A stretch of DNA of 64,000 nt, taken from Alistipes sp. GTDB taxonomy: Bacteria > Bacteroidota > Bacteroidia > Bacteroidales > Rikenellaceae. The stretch covers positions 1-64,000 of the forward strand of contig JAGCMF010000002.1 of the NCBI GenBank assembly GCA_017646625.1, in the 5' to 3' direction. Numbering within the stretch: the stretch's first letter is position 1; each line of letters starts with the position of its first letter. The translations under genes and the position numbers were made by a program. Shown here in pieces: positions 1-10,979 of the stretch. Below the pieces are notes generated by a model, which made no database searches, was not told the origin of the DNA, and saw nothing but the letters and a program-made list of their open reading frames with translations.

Positions 1-202
1 CGAGCTAAGCCAGAAGGACGAAGAGAACGAGACTCCGTTCTTCGTCGGCGAGACCGTCAAGGTTACAGACGGTCCATTCTCAAGCTTCCAAGGTACCATT
101 GAGAGTGTCGACAACGAGCATCGTAAACTCACCGTTAGTGTGAAGATTTTTGGCCGCAAGACTCCAATGGAGTTGAGCTTTACACAAGTTGAAAAAGAAT
201 AA
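1..202 (+). CDS. nusG: Transcription termination/antitermination protein NusG, C-terminal fragment
   Basis: The window opens inside this gene; only the last 66 codons are present, in the frame starting at base 2, ending with TAA at 200-202. The translation contains a KOW-type segment ([18 protein letters not shown]) followed by the short strand-rich tail typical of NusG, which binds RNA polymerase and couples it to Rho or the ribosome. It ends 16 nt before rplK, the usual nusG-rplK-rplA order, so co-transcription with the ribosomal protein genes is likely. Identification rests on the KOW motif plus position; the N-terminal NGN domain lies outside the window. Confidence 0.92.
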   Translation, partial: ELSQKDEENETPFFVGETVKVTDGPFSSFQGTIESVDNEHRKLTVSVKIFGRKTPMELSFTQVEKE

Positions 203-218
203 TTAACCAAGGAAAATT

Positions 219-659
219 ATGGCAAAAGAGGTTGCTGCATTTATTAAATTGCAGATCAAAGGTGGTGCCGCCAATCCTTCACCTCCAGTAGGTCCAGCAT
301 TGGGTTCAAAGGGAGTCAACATCATGGACTTCTGTAAGCAGTTCAATGCACGTACACAGGCTCAGGCAGGTAAGGTACTTCCGGTAATCATCACTGTTTA
401 CAGCGATAAGTCGTTTGACTTTGTAGTTAAACAGCCACCGGTAGCCATTCAGCTCAAGGAAGCAGCCAAGATCCAGACAGGTTCAGCACAGCCTAACCGT
501 CAGAAGGTTGGCCAGGTAACATGGGACCAGGTAAAGGAGATTGCTGAGGGCAAGATGCCCGATATGAACTGCTTCACAATTGAGGCTGCTATGCGTATGG
601 TCGCCGGTACTGCTCGCAGTATGGGTATCAACGTAGTTGGTGAATTTCCTAACATGTAA
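219..659 (+). CDS. rplK: 50S ribosomal protein L11
   Basis: 146-residue L11, which with L10 and L7/L12 builds the ribosomal stalk base and binds the GTPase-associated region of 23S rRNA. The Pro/Gly-rich N-terminal segment ([20 protein letters not shown], about residues 15-34) and the C-terminal RNA-binding domain ending near [12 protein letters not shown] are typical. Length matches the bacterial norm of about 142. Start ATG at 219 has an AAGGAAA element just upstream. It sits between nusG and rplA with a 12-nt gap to the latter. Confidence 0.98.
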   Translation: MAKEVAAFIKLQIKGGAANPSPPVGPALGSKGVNIMDFCKQFNARTQAQAGKVLPVIITVYSDKSFDFVVKQPPVAIQLKEAAKIQTGSAQPNRQKVGQVTWDQVKEIAEGKMPDMNCFTIEAAMRMVAGTARSMGINVVGEFPNM

Positions 660-671
660 TGAATTACAAGA

Positions 672-1367
672 ATGAGTAAGTTGACAAAAAATCAAAAGAT
701 TGCTTATGCCAAGGTCGAGGACAAGGCTTATAAGCTTTCTGAGGCTGCAGCTCTTCTGAAGGAAATTACCTTTACGAAATTTGATGCCTCGGTAGACATT
801 GACGTCCGTTTGGGCGTTGACCCTCGTAAGGCTAATCAGATGGTTCGTGGCGTTGTAACGTTGCCACACGGTACAGGTAAGACTGTACGTGTTTTGGTTC
901 TCTGTACTCCAGATAAGGAGGGCGAGGCACAGGCAGCTGGCGCAGACTATGTAGGTCTTGACGAGTACATTGAGAAGATCAAGGGCGGTTGGACAGATGT
1001 TGACGTGATCATCACAACACCTAACGTAATGGGTAAGGTTGGTGCTCTCGGTCGTATTTTGGGTCCCCGTGGCTTGATGCCTAACCCCAAGACTGGTACA
1101 GTAACAATGGATGTTGCGAAGGCCGTTCAGGAGGTTAAGGCAGGTAAGATTGACTTCAAGGTTGACAAGTACGGTATTATTCACACTGCCATCGGTAAGG
1201 TGTCATTCACTCCCCAGCAGATTGTTGAGAATGCCCAGGAGGTTATGAGCACAATCATTAAGCTCAAGCCATCAGCAGCCAAGGGTACATATGTTAAGAG
1301 CATCTTTATCTCTACAACAATGAGCCCAGGTATTGAGGTTGATACAAAATCAGTAGAAACCAAGTAA
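672..1367 (+). CDS. rplA: 50S ribosomal protein L1
   Basis: 231-residue L1, the protein of the mobile L1 stalk that helps release E-site tRNA and, in other bacteria, represses its own operon by binding the rplK leader. The segment [20 protein letters not shown] (about residues 116-135) is the L1 signature. Length is normal. ATG at 672 follows rplK by 12 nt, so translation is probably coupled. No L1-binding mimic can be recognised here, since the operon start lies upstream of the window. Confidence 0.98.
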   Translation: MSKLTKNQKIAYAKVEDKAYKLSEAAALLKEITFTKFDASVDIDVRLGVDPRKANQMVRGVVTLPHGTGKTVRVLVLCTPDKEGEAQAAGADYVGLDEYIEKIKGGWTDVDVIITTPNVMGKVGALGRILGPRGLMPNPKTGTVTMDVAKAVQEVKAGKIDFKVDKYGIIHTAIGKVSFTPQQIVENAQEVMSTIIKLKPSAAKGTYVKSIFISTTMSPGIEVDTKSVETK

Positions 1368-1387
1368 TTGAAGGAGGATAGTAAATT

Positions 1388-1912
1388 ATGACAAAGCAAG
1401 AGAAGTTGGCCGTTATCAACGGTCTTACAGAGCAGTTGAATGCCTACCCTCACTTCTATTTGGCTGACATCGAGGCTTTGAACGCCGAGCAGACAGCAGC
1501 ATTGCGTCGCCAGTGTTTCGAGAAGAAGGTGAAGCTTGTAGTCGTAAAGAACACATTGCTTTGCAAGGCCTTGGAGAATGTTGGTAAGGCTGATGCGGAG
1601 TTGGTAGCCGTATTGAAGGGCTCAACATCTATCATGTTCACCGAGACTGGTAAGGTTCCAGCGCAGCTCATCAAGGAGTTCCGCAAGAAGAACGACAAGC
1701 CAGTGCTTAAGGCAGCTCACGTTGAGGGTTGCACTTATGTAGGTGACAACCAGCTTGACACTCTTTGCAATATTAAGAGCCGCGAGGAGCTTATTGGCGA
1801 TATCGTTATGCTCTTGCAGTCACCTGCGAAGAATGTCGTTTCTGCTTTGCAGTCAAATGCAGGTCAGAAGATCGCGGGTCTCGTAAAGGCCCTCGAGGAG
1901 AGAAACAATTAA
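1388..1912 (+). CDS. rplJ: 50S ribosomal protein L10
   Basis: 174-residue L10, the stalk base that holds L7/L12 dimers. The N-terminal rRNA-binding domain ([20 protein letters not shown]...) and the C-terminal helix that recruits L7/L12 (ending near [15 protein letters not shown]) are both present. It has one of the few strong Shine-Dalgarno sequences in the window, AAGGAGG, about 9 nt before the ATG, fitting a highly expressed protein. It lies 20 nt after rplA and 40 nt before rplL. No classical L10 leader is visible in the short gap to rplA. Confidence 0.97.
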   Translation: MTKQEKLAVINGLTEQLNAYPHFYLADIEALNAEQTAALRRQCFEKKVKLVVVKNTLLCKALENVGKADAELVAVLKGSTSIMFTETGKVPAQLIKEFRKKNDKPVLKAAHVEGCTYVGDNQLDTLCNIKSREELIGDIVMLLQSPAKNVVSALQSNAGQKIAGLVKALEERNN

Positions 1913-1952
1913 TTACAAGAACAAAAAACAAAAATTTAATAAAATTACAACT

Positions 1953-2330
1953 ATGGCAGATGTAAAGGTATTGGCAGAAGAGTTGGTAAACTTGACTGTT
2001 AAGGAGGTTAACGAATTGGCTACTATCCTCAAGGAGGAGTACGGTATTGAGCCTGCTGCTGCAGCTGTTGCAGTTGCTGCTCCTGCAGCTGGTGCTGGTG
2101 AGGCTGCTCCTGCAGAGAAGTCTACATTCGACGTAATCTTGAAGAGCGCTGGTCAGTCAAAGCTCCAGGTTATCAAGGTTGTTAAGGAGGCTACAGGCGT
2201 TTCACTCGGTGACGCTAAGGCTTTGGTTGACGGTGCTCCTAAGGCAATTAAGGAGGGCGTGTCAAAGGAGGAGGCTGAGTCTCTTAAGGCTGATCTTGAG
2301 GCACAGGGTGCAGAGGTTGAGCTTAAGTAA
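1953..2330 (+). CDS. rplL: 50S ribosomal protein L7/L12
   Basis: 125-residue L7/L12, the multicopy stalk protein that recruits translational GTPases. The three-part layout is clear: N-terminal dimerisation helices (residues 1-33), an Ala/Pro/Gly-rich flexible hinge (about 34-55) and the globular C-terminal domain that contacts elongation factors (about 56-125). The hinge is coded by GCT/GCA-rich DNA. It is needed at several copies per ribosome, so the weak hairpin plus T-run just after the stop (2332-2348) may help set its output above that of rpoBC. Confidence 0.98.
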   Translation: MADVKVLAEELVNLTVKEVNELATILKEEYGIEPAAAAVAVAAPAAGAGEAAPAEKSTFDVILKSAGQSKLQVIKVVKEATGVSLGDAKALVDGAPKAIKEGVSKEEAESLKADLEAQGAEVELK

Positions 2331-2331
2331 T

Positions 2332-2348
2332 TCCCTCGGGGATTTTTT
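2332..2348 (+). terminator. Weak hairpin plus T6 after rplL (possible attenuator)
   Basis: TCCC pairs with GGGA around a TCG loop and is followed directly by six T. A 4-bp stem is too weak for full termination, which would suit partial read-through from rplL into rpoB. Confidence 0.4.
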
Positions 2349-2373
2349 AAGTCACCCACTACCTTTAAGGTGT

Positions 2374-2396
2374 AGGGCTTACGCAATGTAAGCTCT
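2374..2396 (+). other. Hairpin in rplL-rpoB spacer
   Basis: AGGGCTTAC pairs with GTAAGCTCT around a 5-nt loop (9 bp with one G-U pair). No T-run follows, so it is more likely an RNA structure or processing signal than a terminator. Confidence 0.45.
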
Positions 2397-2461
2397 ATGC
2401 CTTTTGTGGTCTAATATTCGGGAGTGCAATTAAGGCTGTGCCCGGGTGTTAGAAATTTCGG

Positions 2462-2498
2462 ATGCTCTCATTGTGTACGTATGTGACACAGAGAGCAT
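2462..2498 (+). other. Long bulged hairpin in rplL-rpoB spacer (candidate RNase III or attenuation site)
   Basis: ATGCTCTC at 2462-2469 pairs perfectly with GAGAGCAT at 2491-2498. After a 2-nt bulge, TGTGT at 2472-2476 pairs with ACACA at 2486-2490, leaving a 9-nt loop. Thirteen pairs in 37 nt is far more than expected by chance, and no T-run follows. By position it resembles the processing site known from the equivalent E. coli spacer; that role is inferred. Confidence 0.6.
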
Positions 2499-2710
2499 TA
2501 GCGGGATAAATAGGTTCCGTAAATATAGGCTTATGCCCATGTCGTTGCTCCTTGGTGCTAGCGAGACGGATGTTGTGTCGTCTTGCCGTGATGTTAGGGG
2601 AGTGGTTGCATGCCACCTGTCGAGTTTGTTGTCGCGGGCGAGGTATGCAGAACGATGCGATGCCGGATGTATAACGGTCGGTTATAGGTCACGAAATGTA
2701 TAATTTCACT

Positions 2711-2721
2711 TAAAACTTGGA
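2711..2721 (+). promoter_or_regulatory. Shared translation-leader motif TAAAACTTGGA before rpoB
   Basis: The 11-mer TAAAACTTGGA ends 3 nt before the rpoB ATG and occurs again 4 nt before the rpoC ATG (6591-6601). Neither gene has a standard Shine-Dalgarno, so this may be the ribosome-recruiting or regulatory element for the pair. The function is inferred. Confidence 0.4.
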
Positions 2722-2724
2722 TTT

Positions 2725-5700
2725 ATGTCCACAACACAACAACAGAGAGTAAGCTTCTCTACGATTAAGAACAGGGTTCCCTATCCTGATCTTTTGGAGA
2801 TTCAGCTTAAGTCATTCCGAGATTTTTTCCAGCTTGACACTACTGCGGAGAATCGTAAGAACGAGGGTCTCTACAGGGTGTTCAACGAGAATTTCCCGAT
2901 CACAGACACCAGAAACAACTTTGTTCTGGAGTTTATTGACTATTACATCGACCAGCCCCGCTACACCATCGAGGAGTGTTTGGAGCGCGGTTTGACGTAT
3001 AGTGTGCCTCTTAAGGCAAAACTCAAGCTCTACTGCACAGACACCGAGCATGAGGATTTCGACGAGGTAGTACAGGATGTATACTTCGGTCTTATTCCTT
3101 ACATGACAGAACGTGGTACGTTCATCTTCAACGGTGCCGAGCGCGTAGTAGTATCACAGCTTCACCGTTCGCCTGGCGTATTCTTTGGCCAGAGCATGCA
3201 CACCAACGGTACAAAACTCTACTCTGCACGTATTATCCCATTCAAGGGTTCATGGATTGAGTTCGCTACGGACATCAACAACGTGATGTATGCATACATC
3301 GACCGTAAGAAGAAGTTGCCCGTGACGACTCTTTTGCGTGCTATAGGTTATGAGACAGACCAGCAGATTTTGGAGATCTTCGACTTGGCAGACGAGGTTA
3401 AGGTTACGAAGGCTAATTTGAAGAAGAATGTTGGTCGTAAGCTTGCAGCGCGTGTTCTTTCAACATGGGTTGAGGACTTCGTTGACGAGGATACTGGTGA
3501 GGTTGTATCTATCGAACGTCACACAGTAATTGTTGACCGTGAGGTGGAGCTCCAGGAGGAGCATATCGACGAGATTATCGAGTCGGGTACCAAGACAATC
3601 TTGTTGCACAACGAGAATCCATCAGGTATCGACTTCTCGATCATCTACAACACACTACACAAGGATCCATGTAACTCCGAGAAGGAGGCCGTGGTATATA
3701 TCTATAGGCAGTTGCGCGCCTCGGAGCCACCCGATGAGGCTACTGCACGCGACGTTATCGAGAAGTTGTTCTTCTCGGACAAGCGTTATGACTTGGGTGA
3801 TGTAGGTCGTTTCCGTATCAACAAGAAGTTGGAGTTGTCTATCGATCCCGCTATCCGCACACTCACACGTGAGGATATCATCGAGATCATCAAGTACCTC
3901 ATCCAGCTTATCAACTCGAAGGCAGATGTTGACGATATCGACCACTTGTCAAACCGTCGTGTGCGCACTGTAGGTGAGCAGCTTGCAAATCAGTTCTCTG
4001 TAGGTTTGGTACGTATTGCACGTACTATCCGTGAGAGGATGAATGTTCGTGATAATGAGGTCTTCACACCCGAGGATTTGATTAACGCGAAGACATTGGC
4101 AAGTGTTGTAAACTCATTCTTCGGTACCAGCCAGTTGTCACAGTTCATGGACCAGATTAACCCCTTGGCCGAGATTACGCATAAGCGACGTCTTTCAGCG
4201 TTGGGTCCTGGTGGTCTTTCACGTGACCGTGCCGGTTTCGAGGTTCGAGACGTACACTACACACACTATGGTCGTTTGTGTCCTATCGAGTCTCCCGAGG
4301 GTCCTAACATCGGTCTTATATCGTCATTGTGCGTATATGCCAAGATTTCGGACATGGGCTTCATCGAGACCCCATACCGTAAGGTTGAGGAGGGTGTCGT
4401 AGACTTGAACAACGACAATATAAGCTACTACTCTGCGGAAGAGGAGGAGGGCCACATCGTGGCACAGTCTAACGAGCAGCTCACTGACGACGGTCACTTT
4501 ATCAACACTGACCGTATTAAGGCTCGTTTGGGTGCCGACTTCCCTGTAGTACGCGACACGGAGGTAAGCCTCGTAGACGTAGCACCTAACCAGGTAGCGT
4601 CAATCGCTGCGAGCCTTATCCCATTCCTTGAGCACGACGATGCTAACCGTGCGTTGATGGGATCGAACATGATGCGTCAGGCAGTGCCCTTGGTGCGTCC
4701 AGAGGCTCCTATCGTAGGTACGGGTATCGAGAAGGATATGATTGTAGACAGCCGCATACAGGTTGTTGCCGAGGGTGATGGTGAGGTGGTATTTGCTGAT
4801 GCTACACGCATCGAGGTACGCTATGACCGTACCGAGGATCAGCAGATTGCGTCATTTGCTCCCGAGGTTACAGTATACACCCTTCCCCGCTATCGTCGTA
4901 CAAACCAGAATACTACGGTTACCTTGAAGCCTACAGTGCTCACAGGCGATAAGGTTACCAAGGGGCAGATTCTTACCGAGGGTTACTCAACCGAGAAGGG
5001 CGAGTTGGCCTTGGGTCGTAACCTCAAGGTGGCGTTCATGCCATGGAAGGGTTACAACTTCGAGGATGCTATCGTTATCTCGGAACGTATCCAGCGTGAG
5101 GATATCTTCACTTCGGTACACGTAGATGAGTATATCATGGAGGTTCGTGACACAAAGCGTGGTGTCGAGGAGCTCACATCAGATATTCCTAACGTATCGG
5201 AGGATGCTACAAAGGATCTTGATGCAAACGGTATCATCCGTATTGGTGCGCAGGTAACCCCTGGCGACATCCTTATCGGTAAGATTACGCCAAAGGGTGA
5301 GAGTGATCCATCACCCGAGGAGAAGCTTCTCCGTGCGATCTTCGGTGACAAGGCGGGTGATGTTAAGGATGCGTCACTCAAGGCACAGCCATCATTGCAT
5401 GGTGTAGTTATCGACACGAAGTTGTATAGCCACACACAGAAGGAGGGCAAGCGCAACCGCGCAGCCGAGAAGGCGCAGATGGAGCAGCTCGATGCGGAGT
5501 ATGCATCAAAGATTGCGGATCTCACCAAGACACTCGTTGCCAAGTTGTGGCGTTTGTTGGAGGGCAAGACAACCACAGGTATCTACGACTACTACAATGT
5601 TGAGTTGTATGCTCCAGGTGAGAAGTTCACAGTAAAGATGTTGGAGGATATCGCATCTACAAGCATCGACAACAAGACAGGTGTTGCCAATGGCTACATG

Positions 5701-6582
5701 TCATTGGGTCAGACACGCTGGACAGGCGACGAGCATGATGATGCGCTTATCTCGCTTACAATAAACAACTACACTATTGAGTGTAAGAAGGTTGCAGCAG
5801 CCGTCAACCGCGAGAAGTACAACCTCACAAATGGTGATGAGATTCCTACATCGGGAGTTATCCAGATGGCCAAGGTATACATTGCCAAGAAGCGTAAGCT
5901 TAAGGTAGGTGATAAGATGGCGGGTCGCCACGGTAACAAGGGTATCGTAGCGAAGGTTGTTCGCGATGAGGATATGCCATTCTTGGAGGACGGTACTATC
6001 GTAGATATCTGCTTGAACCCTCTTGGTGTGCCATCACGAATGAACCTCGGACAGATCTACGAGACAGTTCTTGGTTGGGCAGGTAGAGAGTTAGGTTTGA
6101 AGTTCGCGACCCCAATCTTCGATGGTGCGTCGTTGGAGCAGATTAACGAGTACACGGCACAGGCAGGTGTTCCCCGCAGCGGTCGTACATACCTCTATGA
6201 TGGTGGTACCGGCGAACGCTTCGACCAGCCCGCGACTGTAGGTGTGATTTACATGCTTAAACTCGGTCACATGATCGACGATAAGATGCACGCCCGTTCA
6301 ATCGGTCCATACTCACTCATCACGCAGCAGCCACTCGGTGGTAAGGCGCAGTTTGGTGGTCAGCGTTTCGGTGAGATGGAGGTTTGGGCACTCGAGGGCT
6401 TCGGTGCTGCTAACATCTTGCAGGAGATTCTTACTATCAAGTCGGATGATGTTGTTGGTCGTGCGAAGGCCTACGAGGCTATCGTTAAGGGTGACAACCT
6501 CCCACGTCCGGGTGTTCCCGAGGCGATGAACGTGCTTTTGCACGAGTTGCGCGGCTTGGCACTATCGGTAAAACTTGAGTAA
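2725..6582 (+). CDS. rpoB: DNA-directed RNA polymerase subunit beta
   Basis: 1285-residue beta subunit of RNA polymerase, the right length for Bacteroidota. The rifampicin pocket segment beginning [20 protein letters not shown] (about residue 468) shows no obvious resistance substitution, and is followed by the conserved [18 protein letters not shown] stretch. Near the C-terminus, [19 protein letters not shown] and the [20 protein letters not shown] region complete the active-site parts contributed by beta. The ATG at 2725 is preceded by the motif TAAAACTTGGA, which recurs before rpoC, rather than by a Shine-Dalgarno. The rpoC start follows 23 nt after the stop, so they share a transcript. 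Confidence 0.99.
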   Translation: MSTTQQQRVSFSTIKNRVPYPDLLEIQLKSFRDFFQLDTTAENRKNEGLYRVFNENFPITDTRNNFVLEFIDYYIDQPRYTIEECLERGLTYSVPLKAKLKLYCTDTEHEDFDEVVQDVYFGLIPYMTERGTFIFNGAERVVVSQLHRSPGVFFGQSMHTNGTKLYSARIIPFKGSWIEFATDINNVMYAYIDRKKKLPVTTLLRAIGYETDQQILEIFDLADEVKVTKANLKKNVGRKLAARVLSTWVEDFVDEDTGEVVSIERHTVIVDREVELQEEHIDEIIESGTKTILLHNENPSGIDFSIIYNTLHKDPCNSEKEAVVYIYRQLRASEPPDEATARDVIEKLFFSDKRYDLGDVGRFRINKKLELSIDPAIRTLTREDIIEIIKYLIQLINSKADVDDIDHLSNRRVRTVGEQLANQFSVGLVRIARTIRERMNVRDNEVFTPEDLINAKTLASVVNSFFGTSQLSQFMDQINPLAEITHKRRLSALGPGGLSRDRAGFEVRDVHYTHYGRLCPIESPEGPNIGLISSLCVYAKISDMGFIETPYRKVEEGVVDLNNDNISYYSAEEEEGHIVAQSNEQLTDDGHFINTDRIKARLGADFPVVRDTEVSLVDVAPNQVASIAASLIPFLEHDDANRALMGSNMMRQAVPLVRPEAPIVGTGIEKDMIVDSRIQVVAEGDGEVVFADATRIEVRYDRTEDQQIASFAPEVTVYTLPRYRRTNQNTTVTLKPTVLTGDKVTKGQILTEGYSTEKGELALGRNLKVAFMPWKGYNFEDAIVISERIQREDIFTSVHVDEYIMEVRDTKRGVEELTSDIPNVSEDATKDLDANGIIRIGAQVTPGDILIGKITPKGESDPSPEEKLLRAIFGDKAGDVKDASLKAQPSLHGVVIDTKLYSHTQKEGKRNRAAEKAQMEQLDAEYASKIADLTKTLVAKLWRLLEGKTTTGIYDYYNVELYAPGEKFTVKMLEDIASTSIDNKTGVANGYMSLGQTRWTGDEHDDALISLTINNYTIECKKVAAAVNREKYNLTNGDEIPTSGVIQMAKVYIAKKRKLKVGDKMAGRHGNKGIVAKVVRDEDMPFLEDGTIVDICLNPLGVPSRMNLGQIYETVLGWAGRELGLKFATPIFDGASLEQINEYTAQAGVPRSGRTYLYDGGTGERFDQPATVGVIYMLKLGHMIDDKMHARSIGPYSLITQQPLGGKAQFGGQRFGEMEVWALEGFGAANILQEILTIKSDDVVGRAKAYEAIVKGDNLPRPGVPEAMNVLLHELRGLALSVKLE

Positions 6583-6590
6583 GCGAACAT

Positions 6591-6601
6591 TAAAACTTGG
6601 A
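6591..6601 (+). promoter_or_regulatory. Shared translation-leader motif TAAAACTTGGA before rpoC
   Basis: Second copy of the rpoB leader motif. It contains an in-frame TTG (6597) that could be taken as the rpoC start. Because the same motif before rpoB has its TTG out of frame with the gene, the TTG is best read as leader and ATG at 6606 as the start. Confidence 0.4.
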
Positions 6602-6605
6602 CACT

Positions 6606-9600
6606 ATGTCATTTAACAGAGATAATAATAAAATGAGTAGCTATAGCCGCATCTCGATTGGTCTTGCCTCTCCCGAGGAGATTCGTGCCCAGTCGAGTGG
6701 CGAGGTGCTCAAACCCGAAACCATCAATTATCGCACATACAAGCCCGAGCGCGATGGTTTGTTCTGCGAGCGCATCTTTGGTCCTGTGAAGGACTATGAG
6801 TGCCACTGCGGTAAGTATAAGCGTATCCGCTACAAGGGCATCGTCTGCGATCGATGCGGTGTGGAGGTTACCGAGAAGAAGGTGCGTCGTGAGCGCATGG
6901 GACACATCTCGTTGGTTGTGCCTGTTGTTCACATATGGTACTTCCGTTCGCTTCCTTCAAAGATTGGTTACCTCTTGGGTATCCCATCGAAGAAGCTCGA
7001 GGCCATCATCTACTACGAACGCTACGTTGTCATCAACGCAGGTGCTGCGAAGGAGCAGGGTATAGAACGTCTTCAGACACTCTCGGAGAAGGAGTATCTC
7101 GACGTTATAGCTGCACTTCCAAAGGGTAACCAGGCGTTGGCTGACGATGATCCCGACAAGTTCGTAGCCGATATGGGTGGTGAGGCTATCCTCACCTTGC
7201 TCAAGCAGGTGGACCTCGACTCAATGTCATATGCGTTGCGTGATCGTGCTTCGAAGGAGACATCGCAGCAGCGTAAGACCGAGGCGTTGAAGTGCTTGAA
7301 CGTCATCGAGTCGTTCCGTGCTTCAAACGGCAAGAACAAGCCAGAGTGGATGGTGCTTACAGATATTCCTGTTACACCTCCCGAGTTGCGCCCATTGGTA
7401 CCACTTGATGGTGGACGTTTCGCTACGTCGGATCTTAACGACCTATACCGTCGTGTTATCATACGTAACAACCGTCTTAAGCGTCTTATCGAGATTAAGG
7501 CTCCAGAGGTTATCTTGCGTAATGAGAAGCGTATGTTGCAGGAGGCTGTTGACTCGTTGTTCGACAACTCACGCAAGAGCAATGCTGTTAAGAATGAGTC
7601 TAACCGTGCGTTGAAGTCACTCTCTGACTCACTTAAGGGTAAGCAGGGACGTTTCCGTCAGAACTTGCTCGGTAAGCGTGTTGACTACTCTGCACGTTCG
7701 GTTATCGTCGTAGGTCCCGAGCTTAAGATGCACGAGATGGGTATTCCAAAGGATATGGCAGCCGAGCTCTACAAGCCATTTGTCATCCGTAAGCTCATCG
7801 AGAGAGGTATCGTAAAGACTGTTAAGTCGGCGAAGAAGATTATTGATAGAAAGGATCCCGTTATATGGGGTATCTTGGAGAATGTCATCAAGGGTCACCC
7901 CGTATTGATGAACCGAGCTCCTACCCTTCACCGTTTGGGTATCCAGGCGTTCCAGCCAAAGCTCATCGAGGGTAAGGCAATGCAGCTTCACCCACTGTCA
8001 TGTACAGCGTTTAACGCCGACTTCGACGGTGACCAGATGGCGGTACACTTGCCTCTTGGCAATGCCGCAATTCTCGAGGCGCAGATTTTGATGCTTGGTT
8101 CTCACAACGTCCTCAACCCTGCTAATGGTGCACCTATTACTGTGCCATCACAGGATATGGTCTTGGGTCTCTACTATATCACCAAGCCACGTCCTAACGT
8201 GAAGGGTACAGGTCTTAAGTTCTACGGTCCCGAGGAGGCTATCATTGCATACAATGAGAAGCGTGCAGCCCTTCATGCCGTAGTACACTGCCGTGTTCGC
8301 GACATCGATGAGAGTGGCAACGAGGTATACGTATTGAAGGAGACAACCATCGGTCGTATCTTGTTCAACCAGTATGTACCTGCCGAGGTAGGTTACATCA
8401 ACGAGGTCCTCACAAAGCGTTCTTTGCGTGATATCATCGCCGTTGTGATGAAGAAGGCGGGTGCTGATAAGGTTGCGAAGTTCTTGGATGATATCAAGAA
8501 CATGGGTTACCGCATGGCCTTCCAGGGTGGTTTGTCGTTTAACCTCGATGCAGTTGTCATCCCCGAGGATAAGCAGGATCTTATCAACGAGGGTTATGCT
8601 GCTGCCGATGCCGTTATCGACGACTATAACATGGGTCTTATCACCAACAACGAACGATACAACCAGATTGTCGATATTTGGACAAAGATTAATAACAAGC
8701 TCACTAACGAGGTTATTACAACCCTCAAGTCAGACCAGGATGGTTTCAACCCTGTGTATATGATGCTTGACTCTGGTGCCCGTGGTTCGAAGGAGCAGAT
8801 TCGTCAGCTCTCTGGTATGCGAGGTCTTATGGCAAAGCCACAGAAGTCGGGTGTTGAGGGTGGTCAGCAGGTTATCGAGAACCCTATCTTGTCAAACTTT
8901 AAGGAGGGTCTTTCGGTGCTTGAGTACTTTATCTCTACTCACGGTGCGCGTAAGGGTCTTGCCGATACGGCTCTTAAGACTGCCGATGCTGGTTACTTGA
9001 CACGTCGTTTGGTTGACGTTGCCCAGGATGTAATCATCAACGAGGAGGACTGTGGTACATTGCGTGGTCTTACAGCTACGGCTATCAAGCGTAACGAGGA
9101 TGTCGTACAGACACTCTACGATCGTATCCTTGGCCGTACAGCATTGAATGATGTCATCAACCCTACTACGGGCGAGATTATCTGCAAGGCTGGCGAGGAG
9201 ATTACCGAGGAGATTGCCGAGGCTATCGACAAGTCGCCATTGGAGTCAGTAGAGATTCGTTCGGTGCTCACATGTGAGGCACGTCGAGGCGTTTGTGCGA
9301 AGTGTTACGGCCGTAACCTTGCTACAGCACGTATGGTGCAGAAGGGTGAGGTTGTTGGTGTCATCGCCGCACAGTCTATCGGTGAGCCAGGTACGCAGCT
9401 TACACTCCGTACGTTCCACGTCGGTGGTGTTGCGGGTGGTTCAACTGTTGAGACAAATGTAGTATCGAAGTATGAGGGTATCCTCGAGATCGATGACTTG
9501 CGCACTATCAAGGGTAAGAATGCTGCAGGTGAGGCTATCGACATCGTTATGTCACGTCAGTCGGAGTTGCGCATTGTAGATCCTAACACGCAGATTACAC

Positions 9601-10850
9601 TCTACACCCATGCGTTGCCTTATGGTGCAACCCTCTTCATGAAGGATGGTGCCGAGGTTAAGAAGGGTGACATGATTTGTGAGTGGGATCCATATAACGC
9701 CGTTATCATCGCCGAGTCGGAGGGTAAGATTGTCTACGAGAGCATCATCGAGGGTGTAACATACCGCGAGGAGCGCGACGAGCAGACAGGTCTCTCTGAA
9801 CATGTTGTTATCGAGTCGAAGGATAAGACCAAGAACCCAGTCATCAAGATTGTTAACAAGGATGGTGACGAGGTTAAGGCATACAACTTGCCAGTGTCGG
9901 CTCACATCATGGTTAAGAATAACGCCAAGATTCACGCTGGCGATATCCTTATCAAGATTCCACGTGCTGTAGGTAAGACTGGTGGTGATATCACCGGTGG
10001 TTTGCCTCGAGTAACAGAGTTGTTCGAGGCTCGTAACCCATCTAACCCAGCTATCGTATCGGAGATTGATGGTGAGGTAACATTTGGTAAGATTAAGCGT
10101 GGTAACCGTGAGATTATCATCACATCGAAGGATGGTGATGTAAGAAAGTATCTTGTGCCATTGTCACGTCAGATTATCGTTCAGGAGAACGACTATGTAC
10201 GTGCAGGTATGGCTCTTTCTGATGGTGCCATCACTCCAGGTGACATCTTGCGTATCCTCGGTCCTACACGAGTACAGGAGTACATCGTTAACGAGGTACA
10301 GGAGGTATACCGTATGCAGGGTGTGAAGATTAACGATAAGCACTTTGAGGTTATCGTACGTCAGATGATGTCGAAGGTACAGATTGAGGATCCAGGTGAT
10401 ACTCGCTTCTTCGAGGATCAGGTTGTTGACAAGTGGGAGTTCATGGATGTTAACGACGAGCTTTACGATAAGGTTGTTGTTACAGACGCTGGTGGCTCAC
10501 AGAATGTGCAGCCAGGTCAGATTATCTCGATGCGTAAGTTGCGTGACGAGAACTCTGGACTCAAGCGTCGCGATATGGCACTTGTTGAGGTACGTCCTAT
10601 CGTTCCAGCAACCTCTAACCAGGTTCTTCAGGGTATCACACGTGCAGCATTGCAGACATCGAGCTTCATCTCTGCAGCATCGTTCCAGGAGACAACCAAG
10701 GTTCTTAACGAGGCTGCTATCCAGGCGAAGACTGATGATCTTGTTAACCTCAAGGAGAATGTCATTACAGGTAATCCTATCCCTGGTGGTACAGGTTTGC
10801 GTGACTATGACGACCTTGTTGTTGGTCTCAAGGCCGATCTCGGTATGTAG
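6606..10850 (+). CDS. rpoC: DNA-directed RNA polymerase subunit beta'
   Basis: 1414-residue beta' subunit. The N-terminal zinc ribbon (CHCGKYKR...CDRCGV, about residues 66-84), the Mg-binding catalytic motif NADFDGDQM (about 470-478), the second cysteine cluster ([11 protein letters not shown], about 889-899) and the trigger-loop region ([19 protein letters not shown], about 923-941) are all present in order. Start chosen at ATG 6606 ([10 protein letters not shown]); an in-frame TTG nine bases upstream falls inside the leader motif shared with rpoB. It is followed by a strong terminator at 10871-10903, ending the ribosomal protein/RNA polymerase cluster. Confidence 0.99.
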   Translation: MSFNRDNNKMSSYSRISIGLASPEEIRAQSSGEVLKPETINYRTYKPERDGLFCERIFGPVKDYECHCGKYKRIRYKGIVCDRCGVEVTEKKVRRERMGHISLVVPVVHIWYFRSLPSKIGYLLGIPSKKLEAIIYYERYVVINAGAAKEQGIERLQTLSEKEYLDVIAALPKGNQALADDDPDKFVADMGGEAILTLLKQVDLDSMSYALRDRASKETSQQRKTEALKCLNVIESFRASNGKNKPEWMVLTDIPVTPPELRPLVPLDGGRFATSDLNDLYRRVIIRNNRLKRLIEIKAPEVILRNEKRMLQEAVDSLFDNSRKSNAVKNESNRALKSLSDSLKGKQGRFRQNLLGKRVDYSARSVIVVGPELKMHEMGIPKDMAAELYKPFVIRKLIERGIVKTVKSAKKIIDRKDPVIWGILENVIKGHPVLMNRAPTLHRLGIQAFQPKLIEGKAMQLHPLSCTAFNADFDGDQMAVHLPLGNAAILEAQILMLGSHNVLNPANGAPITVPSQDMVLGLYYITKPRPNVKGTGLKFYGPEEAIIAYNEKRAALHAVVHCRVRDIDESGNEVYVLKETTIGRILFNQYVPAEVGYINEVLTKRSLRDIIAVVMKKAGADKVAKFLDDIKNMGYRMAFQGGLSFNLDAVVIPEDKQDLINEGYAAADAVIDDYNMGLITNNERYNQIVDIWTKINNKLTNEVITTLKSDQDGFNPVYMMLDSGARGSKEQIRQLSGMRGLMAKPQKSGVEGGQQVIENPILSNFKEGLSVLEYFISTHGARKGLADTALKTADAGYLTRRLVDVAQDVIINEEDCGTLRGLTATAIKRNEDVVQTLYDRILGRTALNDVINPTTGEIICKAGEEITEEIAEAIDKSPLESVEIRSVLTCEARRGVCAKCYGRNLATARMVQKGEVVGVIAAQSIGEPGTQLTLRTFHVGGVAGGSTVETNVVSKYEGILEIDDLRTIKGKNAAGEAIDIVMSRQSELRIVDPNTQITLYTHALPYGATLFMKDGAEVKKGDMICEWDPYNAVIIAESEGKIVYESIIEGVTYREERDEQTGLSEHVVIESKDKTKNPVIKIVNKDGDEVKAYNLPVSAHIMVKNNAKIHAGDILIKIPRAVGKTGGDITGGLPRVTELFEARNPSNPAIVSEIDGEVTFGKIKRGNREIIITSKDGDVRKYLVPLSRQIIVQENDYVRAGMALSDGAITPGDILRILGPTRVQEYIVNEVQEVYRMQGVKINDKHFEVIVRQMMSKVQIEDPGDTRFFEDQVVDKWEFMDVNDELYDKVVVTDAGGSQNVQPGQIISMRKLRDENSGLKRRDMALVEVRPIVPATSNQVLQGITRAALQTSSFISAASFQETTKVLNEAAIQAKTDDLVNLKENVITGNPIPGGTGLRDYDDLVVGLKADLGM

Positions 10851-10870
10851 TACCAAACTCTATAAAGAGA

Positions 10871-10903
10871 GAGGAGTTGTCCTTGTGGGCAACTCCTCTT
10901 TTT
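10871..10903 (+). terminator. Intrinsic terminator after rpoC
   Basis: GAGGAGTTGTCC pairs with GGGCAACTCCTC (12 bp, one G-U) around a TTGT loop, followed by TTTTT. It sits 20 nt after the rpoC stop. Confidence 0.9.
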
Positions 10904-10979
10904 GTTGTCTGTAGATGTAGGTAGTGGGGGTAATACTTCGGATATATGTTGTATAACAACCTTGTTATAAAGTTTGTAT

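Larger units (their letters stand above)
2331..2724 (+). other. Structured rplL-rpoB spacer (394 nt, no convincing gene)
   Basis: No supported gene lies here. The only sizeable reading frame, 2446-2703, begins with GTG, lacks a ribosome binding site and has no recognisable domain. The spacer holds several inverted repeats: a small hairpin with T6 (2332-2348), a 9-bp stem (2374-2396), a 13-bp stem with a 2-nt bulge (2462-2498) and a 6-bp stem (2670-2686). In other bacteria this spacer carries an attenuator and an RNase III site that separate ribosomal protein from RNA polymerase expression; a similar role here is inference. Confidence 0.7.

Noticed and set aside
483..1184. Long minus-strand reading frame opposite rplK-rplA
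   Set aside because: Antisense to two clear ribosomal protein genes; its length reflects their codon bias.
2446..2703. 85-codon reading frame in the rplL-rpoB spacer
   Set aside because: GTG start without ribosome binding site, no domain, and it runs through a strong hairpin; better read as noncoding leader.
6597..6605. TTG start for rpoC three codons upstream of ATG 6606
   Set aside because: The TTG lies inside the TAAAACTTGGA motif that also precedes rpoB, where its TTG is out of frame.
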